DNA of 40,420 nucleotides from Methanoregulaceae archaeon (GTDB lineage: Archaea > Halobacteriota > Methanomicrobia > Methanomicrobiales > Methanospirillaceae): positions 1 to 40,420 of the forward strand of contig JAJFVA010000007.1 of the NCBI GenBank assembly GCA_021371995.1. The letters are read 5' to 3'. A model generated the notes under the pieces. It was not told the origin of the DNA. It ran no database searches and saw nothing but the letters and a program-made list of their open reading frames with translations. The first letter of the stretch is position 1. Every line of letters begins with the position of its first letter. A program made the position numbers and the translations under genes. Shown piece after piece: positions 8,736 to 16,707 of the stretch.

Positions 8736-8759
8736 GGCGACCTCTGGTCGCCTCTTTTT
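8736..8759 (+). terminator. Hairpin terminator
   Basis: Perfect 7-bp stem GGCGACC/GGTCGCC with a TCT loop, followed by a T-rich run. It ends the 8,369 gene and separates it from the minus-strand tRNA cluster. Confidence 0.7.
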
Positions 8760-8892
8760 CACCGGGTTTTAACTGGATTCTGATAAATAATATTAAGGGT
8801 AATCAACGATTCGAAATCAAACATTCCACTTTTATATCCTGCCTCCGCCCTGCAGTCACTTCGTATTCAACGGATGTTGTTAAAAAATCCGA

Positions 8893-8964
8893 TGGACTCG
8901 ACGGGATTCGAACCCGTGGCCTTCACGTTGCAAACGTGACGATCTACCCCTGATCTACGAGCCC
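8893..8964 (-). tRNA. tRNA-Ala (TGC)
   Basis: 72-nt cloverleaf on the minus strand. Acceptor GGGCTCG/CGAGTCC, D arm GATC-AGGGGTA-GATC, anticodon stem TCACG/CGTGA with loop TTTGCAA (anticodon TGC), T arm ACGGG-TTCGAAT-CCCGT and discriminator A. The CCA end is not encoded. Confidence 0.97.
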
Positions 8965-9071
8965 CAGCGGCTTTATTAGTTCAGTGCGGATTCCATATAG
9001 GTATTGCGAATCTACACCATCCAATACCCAACACAATAAAAATGCAATATTTGAAAGATTGTCTGATGAAT

Positions 9072-9173
9072 AAACCTTGCGGGATTCGAACCCGCGGGCC
9101 TTGATATTCCGAATCAGAATCCCTGTCTTTGTATCCAGAGCGACTTCCGGTCAACTCTTCTACACAGGGTTCT
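9072..9173 (-). ncRNA. tRNA-like element or tRNA pseudogene with an intact T arm
   Basis: Lies between two tRNA-Ala genes. The 3' part on the minus strand has a perfect T arm (GCGGG-TTCGAAT-CCCGC, plus-strand 9,079-9,095), the same as the neighbouring tRNA-Ala(CGC). An AAGGTTT 3' acceptor can pair with GAACCCT at the other end, with one mismatch. The remaining 5' part is not a normal D/anticodon pair. It forms an outer stem CCCTGT/ACAGGG enclosing a hairpin with AGAG/CTCT and GAC/GTC pairs, then a small ATTC/GAAT hairpin whose 7-nt loop lacks U33. It could be a degenerate tRNA, a tRNA interrupted by insertion, or a distinct structured RNA. Confidence 0.5.
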
Positions 9174-9186
9174 ATTACAATAAACA

Positions 9187-9258
9187 TGGACTTGGCGGGA
9201 TTCGAACCCGCGGCCTTTACGTTGCGAACGTAACGATCTACCCCTGATCTACAAGCCC
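9187..9258 (-). tRNA. tRNA-Ala (CGC)
   Basis: 72-nt cloverleaf: acceptor GGGCTTG/CAAGTCC, D arm GATC/GATC, anticodon stem TTACG/CGTAA with loop TTCGCAA (anticodon CGC), T arm GCGGG/CCCGC and discriminator A. It is clearly a paralogue of the tRNA-Ala(TGC) at 8,893. CCA is not encoded. Confidence 0.97.
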
Positions 9259-9362
9259 TGAATGCGGTGTAATAGTTTACGATCATGTGGTTATAGTTGT
9301 TCCTTATTAAACGCTTGAAAGAGGATTCCCTCTGCCGGCATGATATAAAATTCGAAAAATGA

Positions 9363-10373
9363 TCAGAGAATAATCTCTATATCGAGCTTCTCTGCCAGTT
9401 CTTTGTATCTGTTCCTGATCGTGACTTCAGTCACACCGGCGACTTCGGCGACCTCACGCTGGGTCCTCCGTTCACCTCCGAGAATTGAGGAGATATAGAT
9501 TGCAGCGGCTGCAACACCCGTGGGCCCCCGCCCGCTTGTGAGCTCCCGCTCTCCCGCCTGGCGGAGGATCTCCACTGCCCTGCTCTGAACCTCTCCTTTC
9601 AGATTAAGGCCTGAGCAGAACCGTGGGACATAGTCGATTGGCGATGTCGGAAGGAGTTTGAGACCAAGTTCCCGGGAAATAAAACGGTATGTCCTCCCTA
9701 TTTCCTTTCGTGAAACACGCGACACCTCGGCAATCTCATCTAGTGTCCGGGGTACATTGCACTGCCGGCATGCTGCATAGAGTGCCGCTGCAGCCACACC
9801 TTCAATACTTCTTCCACGAATCAGGTTCTTGTCCACTGCATCACGGTAGACGACCGCGGCAGTCTCGCGTACATTACGGGGCAGCCCGAGCGCTGATGCC
9901 ATACGGTCAAGTTCGGAAAGCGCAAACGCCAGGTTCCTTTCGGTAGCGTTGCTGACACGGATCCGCCGCTGCCACTTACGCAGGCGGTAGAGTTGGGCGC
10001 GGTTTTTGCTGGAGATGGCCCTGCCATATGAGTCACGGTTTCTCCAGTCAATCATGGTGGAGAGGCCCTTATCATGGATGGTAAAGGTCATCGGTGCCCC
10101 GACTCTCGAGCGCTTCATTCTCTGGTCATGGTCAAATGCACGCCATTCCGGCCCACGGTCAATGAAATCCTCATCAATCACAAGACCGCAGTTCTGGCAG
10201 ACAAGCTCAGCACGTTCATAATCATGAACCAGCTGTCGCCCACCACACTCAGGGCAGACCGTCTCGGTATGATCTTCAGCCTTCTTCTCATGTTCTTTGA
10301 CGCGCTCTTTGAGCCGGTTTTTAAGGGCTTCCCTCTCATTCTGAAGAATTTTTAATTTCTCTACTTCCTGCAT
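9363..10373 (-). CDS. tfb: Transcription initiation factor IIB (TFB)
   Basis: Recruits RNA polymerase to TBP-bound promoters. 336 residues: a Lys/Glu-rich N-terminal helix, a zinc ribbon with Cys40, Cys43, Cys59 and Cys62 (CPECGG and CQNCG), a B-finger region around [13 protein letters not shown], then two cyclin-like repeats, each with a helix-turn-helix ([29 protein letters not shown]). The ribosome-binding site GGAGG overlaps the gar1 stop region 11 bp upstream. Gar1-TFB adjacency is common in archaea. Confidence 0.98.
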   Translation of the reverse strand: MQEVEKLKILQNEREALKNRLKERVKEHEKKAEDHTETVCPECGGRQLVHDYERAELVCQNCGLVIDEDFIDRGPEWRAFDHDQRMKRSRVGAPMTFTIHDKGLSTMIDWRNRDSYGRAISSKNRAQLYRLRKWQRRIRVSNATERNLAFALSELDRMASALGLPRNVRETAAVVYRDAVDKNLIRGRSIEGVAAAALYAACRQCNVPRTLDEIAEVSRVSRKEIGRTYRFISRELGLKLLPTSPIDYVPRFCSGLNLKGEVQSRAVEILRQAGERELTSGRGPTGVAAAAIYISSILGGERRTQREVAEVAGVTEVTIRNRYKELAEKLDIEIIL

Positions 10374-10384
10374 GGTGATGCCTC

Positions 10385-10612
10385 CTATCTGGATATGAAC
10401 AGCTTTTCCCCGACAGCCATCCTGCAGTCATCCCTGCAGTGTACGGCTGCATAAGGAGCGGCCACACTCCCGAATACCTCCACCACTTTTCCCACTGGTT
10501 TTAATCTCCTGTTGACGACATCTGCGTACAACCTGGGCAGCTGTGCCGGATCGCATCGCATAACAAGGATGCGCGTCCCTACCGTATGCAGTGCAGTCCC
10601 AATCGCTTTCAA
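10385..10612 (-). CDS. gar1: H/ACA RNP component Gar1-like protein
   Basis: Small beta-barrel protein of the H/ACA pseudouridylation complex, which assists substrate loading and release. 75 residues with the Gar1 core: a start strand, then [19 protein letters not shown] and APYAAV. The start is a TTG (10,612) supported by GGAG at ~7-nt spacing; no ATG lies nearby in frame before Met18. A TATA-like stretch at about 10,665-10,676 serves it. It is followed 11 bp later by TFB, as in many euryarchaea. Confidence 0.88.
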   Translation of the reverse strand: MKAIGTALHTVGTRILVMRCDPAQLPRLYADVVNRRLKPVGKVVEVFGSVAAPYAAVHCRDDCRMAVGEKLFISR

Positions 10613-10654
10613 GATAAAACTCCGTGCGCCTGCCCCGGATAAAAGGCAGTCGAA

Positions 10655-10715
10655 ATGGTTAGTAATCTATATATATCCACACTTATAGTATAATAAATTA
10701 TTGTAAAGGTATAAA
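10655..10715 (-). promoter_or_regulatory. AT-rich promoter of gar1-tfb
   Basis: Very AT-rich segment between the PHP gene and gar1. On the minus strand it carries ATATATATAG (10,665-10,676) about 50-60 bp before the TTG start, placing transcription start ~30 nt upstream of it. Confidence 0.5.
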
Positions 10716-10723
10716 TATCAATT

Positions 10724-11377
10724 TTAATGTAAAACAAGGGAATCGATATTTAAAGCCATGACGCGGGCACACTCCTGCTTTTTAAGACCTGCCCCCCTTG
10801 CAACATCAAATTTCGCGCGCTTATCAAGAAGATCGTGAGGACCATGCGCGTCTGAGTTCACGACCATGATACAGCCCGACTCCCGGGCAATGGAGGCCAC
10901 ATGGCCGTTTGTCCGATTGTGCCCGCCCCTGGAAGTAATCTCAAGAGCAACCCCGTGGTCACATGCCTCATGGGCATCCTCAAGTGTAATGAATCCCGGA
11001 TGGGCAAGCACATCCACATCCCTGCATGTGCAAGCTGCATGGTTGGTACCTGCCGCAACCGGTTCAACCGGAGACTCCCCATGTAAAACAACAATATCAG
11101 CCCCGAAATTCTTTGCCTCCCTTGCACTGGCCGGAATGAGTGATGGAGGAATATGGGTGAGTTCGACTCCGCAGAGCAGCCGCACCCCATAGAGTTCTGC
11201 AGATGGTTTCAGGCGGATGACTGATTCGACGAGATGTTCCAGGTTCGTACTGTCGGCATGGTCGGTGATTGCTATGGTTGTATAACCAAGGACTGCCATC
11301 CGCCGTACCAATTCGATGGGGATCATCTCCCCGTCAGTGAGTGTGGTGTGGGTATGCAGATCGTATAACCCGCTCAT
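10724..11377 (-). CDS. PHP-domain phosphoesterase (histidinol-phosphatase-like)
   Basis: 217-residue metal-dependent phosphoesterase of the PHP superfamily. Metal ligands appear in order: DLHTHTTLTDGE (residues 6-17), AITDHAD, CGVELTHI, VLHGES, LAHPGF and VNSDAHGPHDL. Archaeal proteins of this kind are often called histidinol-phosphatase-like, but the substrate is unknown and no his genes are near. The start overlaps the SRP19 stop (ATGA), so the two are co-translated. Confidence 0.85.
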   Translation of the reverse strand: MSGLYDLHTHTTLTDGEMIPIELVRRMAVLGYTTIAITDHADSTNLEHLVESVIRLKPSAELYGVRLLCGVELTHIPPSLIPASAREAKNFGADIVVLHGESPVEPVAAGTNHAACTCRDVDVLAHPGFITLEDAHEACDHGVALEITSRGGHNRTNGHVASIARESGCIMVVNSDAHGPHDLLDKRAKFDVARGAGLKKQECARVMALNIDSLVLH

Positions 11378-11658
11378 CTCTTCACCTCAAGAAAACCTGC
11401 TACTTTTTTCAGCAGCTGCTCCTTGCCATGCTCCCATGCAACCACAATACGACCCTCCCGTTTCCACCAGAACGCAGGATGGCTCTTCTGTTCTGTCCGG
11501 TAGCGGACCCCGCACCGTTTTACCGCACGCTCGATATCGGCAAGGGAGGGTTCCTTCACCGCACGCGAGCGTGGGACCCGCCGACCCTGGTCTCTCATGA
11601 GACTGGCGTTGAAATAGCAGGGATAGAGAATCCGTTCCCCTTTCATCTCATCTTTCAT
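11374..11658 (-). CDS. srp19: Signal recognition particle 19 kDa protein
   Basis: Binds helices 6 and 8 of SRP RNA so that SRP54 can assemble. 94 residues with the family opening ERILYPCYFNASLMRDQGRRVPRSRAV, and a C-terminus with EQLLKKVAGFL. The second Met at 11,646 (MKGERILYP) matches homologues better than the first at 11,658. A TATA-like box at 11,684-11,692 sits ~25-30 bp upstream and may be shared with the divergent hypB. Confidence 0.93.
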   Translation of the reverse strand: MKDEMKGERILYPCYFNASLMRDQGRRVPRSRAVKEPSLADIERAVKRCGVRYRTEQKSHPAFWWKREGRIVVAWEHGKEQLLKKVAGFLEVKR

Positions 11659-11680
11659 TACAGTAAGGTGTGCTGATGGA

Positions 11681-11695
11681 ACCTATAAACACTGT
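11681..11695. promoter_or_regulatory. TATA-like box shared by srp19 and hypB
   Basis: ACCTATAAACAC reads as a TATA-like box on both strands. It lies ~26 bp from the hypB ATG on the plus strand and ~28 bp from the srp19 ATG on the minus strand, consistent with leaderless or near-leaderless divergent transcripts. Confidence 0.4.
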
Positions 11696-11713
11696 AGCAG
11701 CCATATTTTATCC

Positions 11714-12361
11714 ATGCACCATGTCGACGTCAGACTTGAAAAGGACATATTCGACGTCAATAACCGGATTGCAGAAGAAAATGCAGCCCGTTTCAGGGCG
11801 CACGGAATTCGTGCCATCGATCTGCTCGGGGCAATAGGATCAGGAAAGACTGCCCTGATCGAGCGGATCGTACCGGTTCTTTCTGCACGGGGACTGAGAA
11901 GCGGGGCAATCGCGGGTGACGTGTTTGGAGACGATGATTACAAGCGGATAAAAGCGCTCGGTATCCCGGTCGAGAATGCCAACACGGGTAAAGAGTGCCA
12001 CCTTGATGCACATCTGGTCGAACACGCATCAGAACACCTCCCCCTTGACCAGATCGATCTCCTGTTTATTGAGAACGTAGGGAATATGGTCTGTCCCACT
12101 GATTTTCTCCTTGGAGCTGAAATCAGGGTAGTTATTGTCAGTACAACTGAAGGGGATGATGTGGTGAACAAGCACCCCATGATGTTCAGGGGATGCAATA
12201 TCGGGATCATTAACAAAGTGGACCTTGCACCCCTCGTCGGAGCCGACCTTGAACGAATGGAAGCGGATATGCACCGTTATAACCCGGGTATGAAGGTATT
12301 CCGGACCAATCTTAAAACGGGTGAAGGGCTGGCAGGGGTAGTCACAGCCCTCCTCGGTTGA
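11714..12361 (+). CDS. hypB: Hydrogenase/urease nickel incorporation GTPase HypB
   Basis: SIMIBI GTPase that delivers nickel during [NiFe]-hydrogenase maturation. 215 residues: N-terminal helix, P-loop GAIGSGKTALI, the metal-site cysteine/histidine region TGKECHLDAHLVEHA, FIENVGNMVCP (switch II), and NKVDLAPL for guanine recognition. It lacks the N-terminal His-rich tail of many bacterial HypBs, which is typical for archaea. No hypA is adjacent. It would serve the Eha hydrogenase encoded further along. Confidence 0.95.
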   Translation: MHHVDVRLEKDIFDVNNRIAEENAARFRAHGIRAIDLLGAIGSGKTALIERIVPVLSARGLRSGAIAGDVFGDDDYKRIKALGIPVENANTGKECHLDAHLVEHASEHLPLDQIDLLFIENVGNMVCPTDFLLGAEIRVVIVSTTEGDDVVNKHPMMFRGCNIGIINKVDLAPLVGADLERMEADMHRYNPGMKVFRTNLKTGEGLAGVVTALLG

Positions 12362-12410
12362 ATGAAGCAGAGTAATTAAATAACATGCAGGCTTATATGT
12401 ACAGCACTTG

Positions 12411-12466
12411 TCCGGGTGATATCCCGGAAGTTGATGATGCATAATTGTAAAAGAGGGATGAGATAA
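12411..12466 (+). promoter_or_regulatory. Leader of rps8e: hairpin plus short upstream ORF
   Basis: A TATA-like GCTTATATGT lies at about 12,391-12,400. Downstream is a 6-bp hairpin TCCGGG-TGATAT-CCCGGA (12,411-12,428), then a 10-codon ORF MMHNCKRGMR (12,434-12,466) whose TAA overlaps the rps8e ATG (TAATG). This may control S8e translation by coupling; no experiment supports it yet. Confidence 0.4.
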
Positions 12467-12843
12467 TGCAGTGGCAGGGTAGATCAGTTCGCAGGGTGAC
12501 GGGTGGAAGATACCGACCTTCACGCGGAAAAAAGAGAGATGAGATAGGATCAGCACCGACAGACACCCATATCGGGGAAGACAGGAGAAAAATTGTCCGG
12601 ACGTTTGGTGGGACCCCCAAGGTCCGTGCTATGCGGGCAAAGTTTGCCAATGTTGCAAACAGGTCCAGTGGCGAGATAAAGAAAGTCCTCATCGAAACCG
12701 TTGAGGAGAACGGGGCAAACCCCAATTATGTCCGGCGTAATCTCCTCACCAAGGGCGCTGTAATAAGGACCGAGATGGGACGTGCCCGCATCATCAGCAG
12801 GCCTGGCCAGGACGGCGTCATCAACGCAGTCCTTATCGAATAA
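12466..12843 (+). CDS. rps8e: 30S ribosomal protein S8e
   Basis: 125 residues, the usual archaeal length. The family opening WQGRSVRRVTGGRYRPSRGK is followed by KVRAMRAKFANV, GANPNYVRRNLLTKGAVI and a C-terminal RISRPGQDGVINAVLIE. It is rich in Lys and Arg in the N-terminal half. It is preceded by its own promoter and leader, and followed by a short intergenic stretch with a hairpin and a tiny ORF. Confidence 0.97.
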   Translation: MQWQGRSVRRVTGGRYRPSRGKKRDEIGSAPTDTHIGEDRRKIVRTFGGTPKVRAMRAKFANVANRSSGEIKKVLIETVEENGANPNYVRRNLLTKGAVIRTEMGRARIISRPGQDGVINAVLIE

Positions 12844-12883
12844 AATCTCTTTTCTGAAAACCTGGTTATCCGGGGCAGCCCCG

Positions 12884-13003
12884 GCATTTATTATCTTTCT
12901 TCAAGGAGAACCTAGTCAAAAGTCGTACCCATAACATTCGGTGTAGGAGGAGGACGGCATGGATACGACTTTTGTCGAAACTATCTTTGTCATTTGTCGA
13001 TAA
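12884..13003 (+). other. Possible micro-transcription unit: hairpin, strong SD and 14-codon ORF
   Basis: A TATA-like ATTTATTATC at ~12,886-12,896 is followed ~25 bp later by one arm of an inverted repeat. The 11-bp arms (12,917-12,927 and 12,964-12,974, perfect in the core) flank a loop holding AGGAGGAGG, a very strong ribosome-binding site. An ATG at 12,959 opens a 14-codon ORF, MDTTFVETIFVICR, ending at 13,003. Its 5' codons form the second arm, so folding would occlude the start. It could be a regulatory RNA, a micropeptide or chance. Confidence 0.35.
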
Positions 13004-13056
13004 TAACTCTGCCGTTGCCGGCACCAATATCATCCTCCCTTGAGGTATTGACCTGA

Positions 13057-13383
13057 TCAGACCTCTTTGAATTTATCCTTGGCACGTGCAGCGGCATTCT
13101 TCATATCGGCAATCGCAAGATCGGCACCTGCTTTCATCTCCTCAAAGGCTCCGCTTCCGGCTATCCTGATCTTCTCAATCTTCTTCCCCATATCCTGCTC
13201 ACTCCCGTGAAGATCCTGCAGCTTCCGGTCATATTCATCTGAGATCTCCCGTAATTTCCGGTCATATTCAGCACGCAGCTCTTCCATAACCTTGTCTGTC
13301 CTGGCCTGGAGTTTTTCGATCTCCCCTGCAATCTGGTCGATATGGGCCTTGGTTTTTTCAGCGTAATCCTGCGTCTTTGTCAT
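13057..13383 (-). CDS. Coiled-coil protein of unknown function
   Basis: 108 residues, almost entirely charged amphipathic helix. Residues ~10-70 show heptad-like KTKAHIDQIAGEIEKLQART and two repeats of the type EYDRKLREISDEYDRKL. The C-terminal part, GADLAIADMKNAAARAKDKF, recalls the amphipathic stretches of phasin- or apolipoprotein-like proteins. No Cys, no membrane segment. I recognise the style from methanogen genomes but no named family. Convergent with rps8e. Confidence 0.65.
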   Translation of the reverse strand: MTKTQDYAEKTKAHIDQIAGEIEKLQARTDKVMEELRAEYDRKLREISDEYDRKLQDLHGSEQDMGKKIEKIRIAGSGAFEEMKAGADLAIADMKNAAARAKDKFKEV

Positions 13384-13506
13384 ACTCCAGAATTAACGTG
13401 CAGATAATTAGAGTTTTTGTGACGTGATTTTGATCCCGTACTTGAAGGACCGATTGATTGATACGAACCGGAATAGTATGATTATTCCTGTGGAAATCTT
13501 GAGCTC

Positions 13507-14010
13507 ATGGAAAACGGGTCATGGAAGGTCTATACACGGAGGCCTGGCTTGAGTCTTCCCGTGACTATTGCTGCTCCGTTCAGGCATACCCGAAAAGAGC
13601 AATTGAAAAAGAATGAAATTGTATATTACCTCGCATTTGAACGGGGATGGATGAATATCGAACAGGCCAACCTCCTTCTTATACGGGCGAAAGAAGAGGG
13701 GCTGATTGCATACGAAGGGGATATGATCCGGCTACTCTTTGATGTCCAGTCTGTTGAGATCCCCCTCGGCTTCAAACCTTCCGCATCCGTATTCAGGAAA
13801 TCTGATCCCCAAGAAGAGCTGCTACAGAGGATTGCCGTGGAGAAATGTGTCCCGCTCACCCTGATTGTGGCAGAAATGAATGCAATAATCACTCAGGAAT
13901 TCGATGGTAATATCAGGCCGGAAGGAGCGGTTATTATCCTGGCAAAACGCCACGGAGTGGAGTGCTCGGACATGCTCCCCGCTTTACGGGAAAATGTTCT
14001 GAAAAAATGA
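13507..14010 (+). CDS. DUF2240 family protein
   Basis: 167-residue protein that I recognise as archaeal DUF2240. Visible are the opening VTIAAPFRHTRKEQLKKNEI, the helical YYLAFERGWMNIEQANLLL, the EGLIAYEGDMIRLLFD segment, which reads like a small winged-helix module, and a C-terminal helix ending in LRENVLKK. The first ~18 residues are not family-like and no ribosome-binding site precedes the ATG, so a GTG at about 13,561 (VTIAAPFRH) could be the real start. Function unknown. Confidence 0.72.
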   Translation: MENGSWKVYTRRPGLSLPVTIAAPFRHTRKEQLKKNEIVYYLAFERGWMNIEQANLLLIRAKEEGLIAYEGDMIRLLFDVQSVEIPLGFKPSASVFRKSDPQEELLQRIAVEKCVPLTLIVAEMNAIITQEFDGNIRPEGAVIILAKRHGVECSDMLPALRENVLKK

Positions 14011-14014
14011 TTGA

Positions 14015-14419
14015 TTATGCTTTCTTCTCTTCAGGAGCTGGCTTTGCAAAGTAGTCTTCTATTGGTTTGTCGCCATACCCGGTGATCTTTGCATTGATCT
14101 GGACAAAGTCAGCAGTTATCTCATTGCCGCGGATAGATTTTCTCCTCCGCTGGCCTTCCATTACCGGCTTAAATCCGATTCCTCCAGAAAGGAGGAGCTT
14201 GCGTCTGCCTGAAACCGGCAGGTTTCGCTTCGATGGCGTACCATTCCGGTCAGATCCGCCTGTTATCTCCATCCGGTACCCGGGGAGGCCGAAAGGCCCT
14301 GCATCGATATCGTCCCCGATTCGTTTGCCGATGAGTGCACCTGCAACTCCTCCGCTCACACTGACATTATAGGCGCGTCCAGTCTTCTGGTCAGACAACA
14401 CAACCTTGAATTCCACCAT
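14015..14419 (-). CDS. rps6e: 30S ribosomal protein S6e
   Basis: 134 residues from MVEFKVVLSDQKTGRAY, the family start, preceded by GAGGAG at ~10-nt spacing. The open frame extends upstream to 14,494 but that part is not conserved. It has GALIGKRIGDDIDAGPFGLPGYRM, KRNLPVSGRRKLLLSGGIGF and RRRKSIRGNEI motifs. It is downstream of the aIF5B gene on the same strand (~150 bp gap), a common archaeal pairing. Confidence 0.97.
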   Translation of the reverse strand: MVEFKVVLSDQKTGRAYNVSVSGGVAGALIGKRIGDDIDAGPFGLPGYRMEITGGSDRNGTPSKRNLPVSGRRKLLLSGGIGFKPVMEGQRRRKSIRGNEITADFVQINAKITGYGDKPIEDYFAKPAPEEKKA

Positions 14420-14568
14420 TTGGCCAAGACTCCTCAAAGTATTATCCCGGAACCTTGGAGATCTCGCAGGATAATGTAACCTTCCATCCGTCAAAGTGCT
14501 GGGAAAGCCACTCCTGCGGGGATTCCCCGGGAAGTACCCATAATTTTGGGTGGCCGATCTATTAAATA

Positions 14569-16347
14569 CTATTTACCCCAGAACGGATCAGACCGACGCT
14601 TCATATTAGTGAATTCGCCAAGGATCTCCCGGGTACTGACAGGAAGATGGGATAGCATCTCACGTTCAAGCACTTTCACATGTCGTTCAGGAATATCAAC
14701 ATAAAGATCATCTTCGACAGCGAACTGCCTCCCGGCGGTTACCCCCTCAATTGAGATAGCAACTTCTGCGCCGGCCTGTGCCTCCCGGAGATTCTCCTGA
14801 TTGAGCTGAATGGACTTGAGATGCCCTACTTTCCTTCCGTCCAAGTGGATCAGATTCACATCGCTTCGGAGGGTTCCCCCAAGTACCCGTATCCCTACCA
14901 CGGCAGGGTTGCTCTGCCTGAAGATGCAATGAGGAAGAATTCGTATCTTTGCCGGAGTGATGATCTGCTCGAACTTCTGCTGTTCTGCTCTCCTCTTCTG
15001 CTCATCCTTCCAGGCGACATACTCTTCGACAATCTTGTAGATGACCTTGCCCTCGAAGACCTTCACATGAGAAAATCCGGAGTCCTTGATCATATCAGAA
15101 GCATCGGGGAGGATTGGAGTGTTGAAAGCAAGGAGGACGCGGTAGTAAGGAGTCTTGATCGTCTCCACTTCGATCAGGTCATGACGGCTCACCGGCCCTA
15201 CTTCAGCTCTCATCACTCCTATCTCCCGGGTCTCAAGCTCATTGCAGATCGCCTCCAGTGCCCCGATGGTATCGGCCTTTATTACCAGCCCTTCGGGAGA
15301 GATCTTGACCTTGATCTCCTCCATCTCTTTTCTGATTCGATCCCTTACCGGGCCGGGATCTCCCCTTATAACCTGGAGGGGTGACCCTGCGATCGTTCCA
15401 TCAAGACCCGGGGCGCTTACCTTGATCCCGGTTGCTGCAACAACGGTCTTTACTCTTTCAAACCGGTCCTCTACGAGAATCTCTTTCATCGGGCGTGGTT
15501 TTAACAGTGAGCGTATTTTCGTTTGCGCCACGCCATCCTGCCTAGCAAATGCGATCTCGTCACCAACAGAAAGGCTACCGTCAAAAAGGATGACGTCAAG
15601 GGTCGTCCCAAGCCCGCGCTCTTCTTTCACTTCAAGAACCGTCCCCATTCCTGGTCCTTCGACTGAAAGTGCAAGTTCTTGTTCCATATATCGTTGTGCA
15701 AGCCCTATCATCACCATAAGGAGTTCGGCTATTCCCTCACCGGTGTGTGCGCTGACCGGTACAATCGCCAGATTTCGCTGGAAATCAGATACCCTGTCAA
15801 ACCGCTCACAGGAAAAACCAAGGTCTGAGAGCCGGGCAACCATCTCGTAGAGTTTGGTCTCGATGATCTCCTTTACGCGGTCATTCTGGCGTGCGAAAGA
15901 TACGAGGAAAGGTTGATTCGCATTCGCCCTCCACCCGTGTATCCTGTCGATCTTTGTTGCTGCGACAACAAAGGGTGTCCTGCAGGATCGGAGGATCTGT
16001 AGGGCTTCCAGTGTCTGAGGCTGGAATCCCTGGCTGATATCCACCACAAGGATAGCCATGTCGGCCAAAGCCCCGCCGCGTGCCCTGAGCGTGGTGAAAG
16101 CATGGTGTCCTGGTGTATCGATGAAGAGTAATCCGGGAACGTTCAGTGCCATCTTCTCCATCGATCCGCTCATTTTCCGGATTGCATCAATGGGGACGAT
16201 AGTAGCACCGATATGTTGTGTGATTGCCCCGTCTTCAGTACTGACCACGGATGAGCCCCGGATCCTATCCAGAAGGGAGGTCTTGCCATGGTCCACATGG
16301 CCAAGGACGGCAACGATAGGTGTCCGGATATCTGATTTCTTGGTCAT
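14569..16347 (-). CDS. infB: Translation initiation factor aIF5B (IF-2-like GTPase)
   Basis: Promotes ribosomal subunit joining. 592 residues, the normal archaeal size without inteins. G1 GHVDHGKTSLLDRIR, G2 region ITQHIGATIVP, G3 DTPGHHAF, G4 ATKIDRIHGW, then the beta-barrel domain II, domain III around KADTIGALEAICNEL, and domain IV with PAVVGIRVLGGTLRSDV. GGTGAT precedes the ATG by 6 nt. The stop is TAG. Confidence 0.97.
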   Translation of the reverse strand: MTKKSDIRTPIVAVLGHVDHGKTSLLDRIRGSSVVSTEDGAITQHIGATIVPIDAIRKMSGSMEKMALNVPGLLFIDTPGHHAFTTLRARGGALADMAILVVDISQGFQPQTLEALQILRSCRTPFVVAATKIDRIHGWRANANQPFLVSFARQNDRVKEIIETKLYEMVARLSDLGFSCERFDRVSDFQRNLAIVPVSAHTGEGIAELLMVMIGLAQRYMEQELALSVEGPGMGTVLEVKEERGLGTTLDVILFDGSLSVGDEIAFARQDGVAQTKIRSLLKPRPMKEILVEDRFERVKTVVAATGIKVSAPGLDGTIAGSPLQVIRGDPGPVRDRIRKEMEEIKVKISPEGLVIKADTIGALEAICNELETREIGVMRAEVGPVSRHDLIEVETIKTPYYRVLLAFNTPILPDASDMIKDSGFSHVKVFEGKVIYKIVEEYVAWKDEQKRRAEQQKFEQIITPAKIRILPHCIFRQSNPAVVGIRVLGGTLRSDVNLIHLDGRKVGHLKSIQLNQENLREAQAGAEVAISIEGVTAGRQFAVEDDLYVDIPERHVKVLEREMLSHLPVSTREILGEFTNMKRRSDPFWGK

Positions 16348-16540
16348 TTGAGGATCACCCTCTCTGATTTTTTGTAATCTGGAATGCCGGGATCGGTGTG
16401 GTATGATGTCGTTATTCGGACCCGGTTGGGATAATCTTATCTGCGGAGGACAGATGCATCCGTTTTCGCATTATAATAGCACACAGGATCACATAATTCC
16501 CTCCCCAGCATCCAACAGAAATCCTTCCGTCAGTATGGTG

Positions 16541-16553
16541 ATATATTTATAGC
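16541..16553 (+). promoter_or_regulatory. TATA box of tRNA-His
   Basis: GATATATTTATAG about 35-40 bp upstream of the tRNA-His 5' end, a normal distance for an archaeal tRNA promoter. Confidence 0.55.
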
Positions 16554-16582
16554 GAAAAAACCAATGTATCCGGGTATATTCT

Positions 16583-16655
16583 GCCAGGGTGGGGTAGTTG
16601 GTCATCCTAGGGGACTGTGGATCCCCCGACCCGGGTTCGAGTCTCGGCCCTGGCC
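16583..16655 (+). tRNA. tRNA-His (GTG)
   Basis: 73-nt cloverleaf: acceptor GCCAGGG/CCCTGGC, anticodon stem GGGGA/TCCCC with loop CTGTGGA (anticodon GTG), T arm with GGTTCGAGTC, and discriminator C. The nucleotide just before the acceptor is T, so the identity-determining G(-1) opposite C73 does not appear to be encoded and would have to be added afterwards by a Thg1-type enzyme. A T-rich stretch follows as terminator. Confidence 0.96.
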
Positions 16656-16707
16656 TCCCTTTTTCTTATGGTGTCCTATCCACGAGGCCCAGAATTTCAC
16701 TTATACC

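Noticed and set aside
9072-9173. Calling the middle element a functional elongator tRNA
   Set aside because: No 5-bp anticodon stem with a loop containing U33 could be formed, and the D arm is not canonical.
12029-12556. 175-codon minus-strand ORF over hypB and rps8e
   Set aside because: Overlaps two certain genes and the S8e leader; composition is not protein-like.
14821-15850. Plus-strand ORFs of 187 and 202 codons opposite infB
   Set aside because: Antisense shadows of a certain gene; the translations show no domain pattern.
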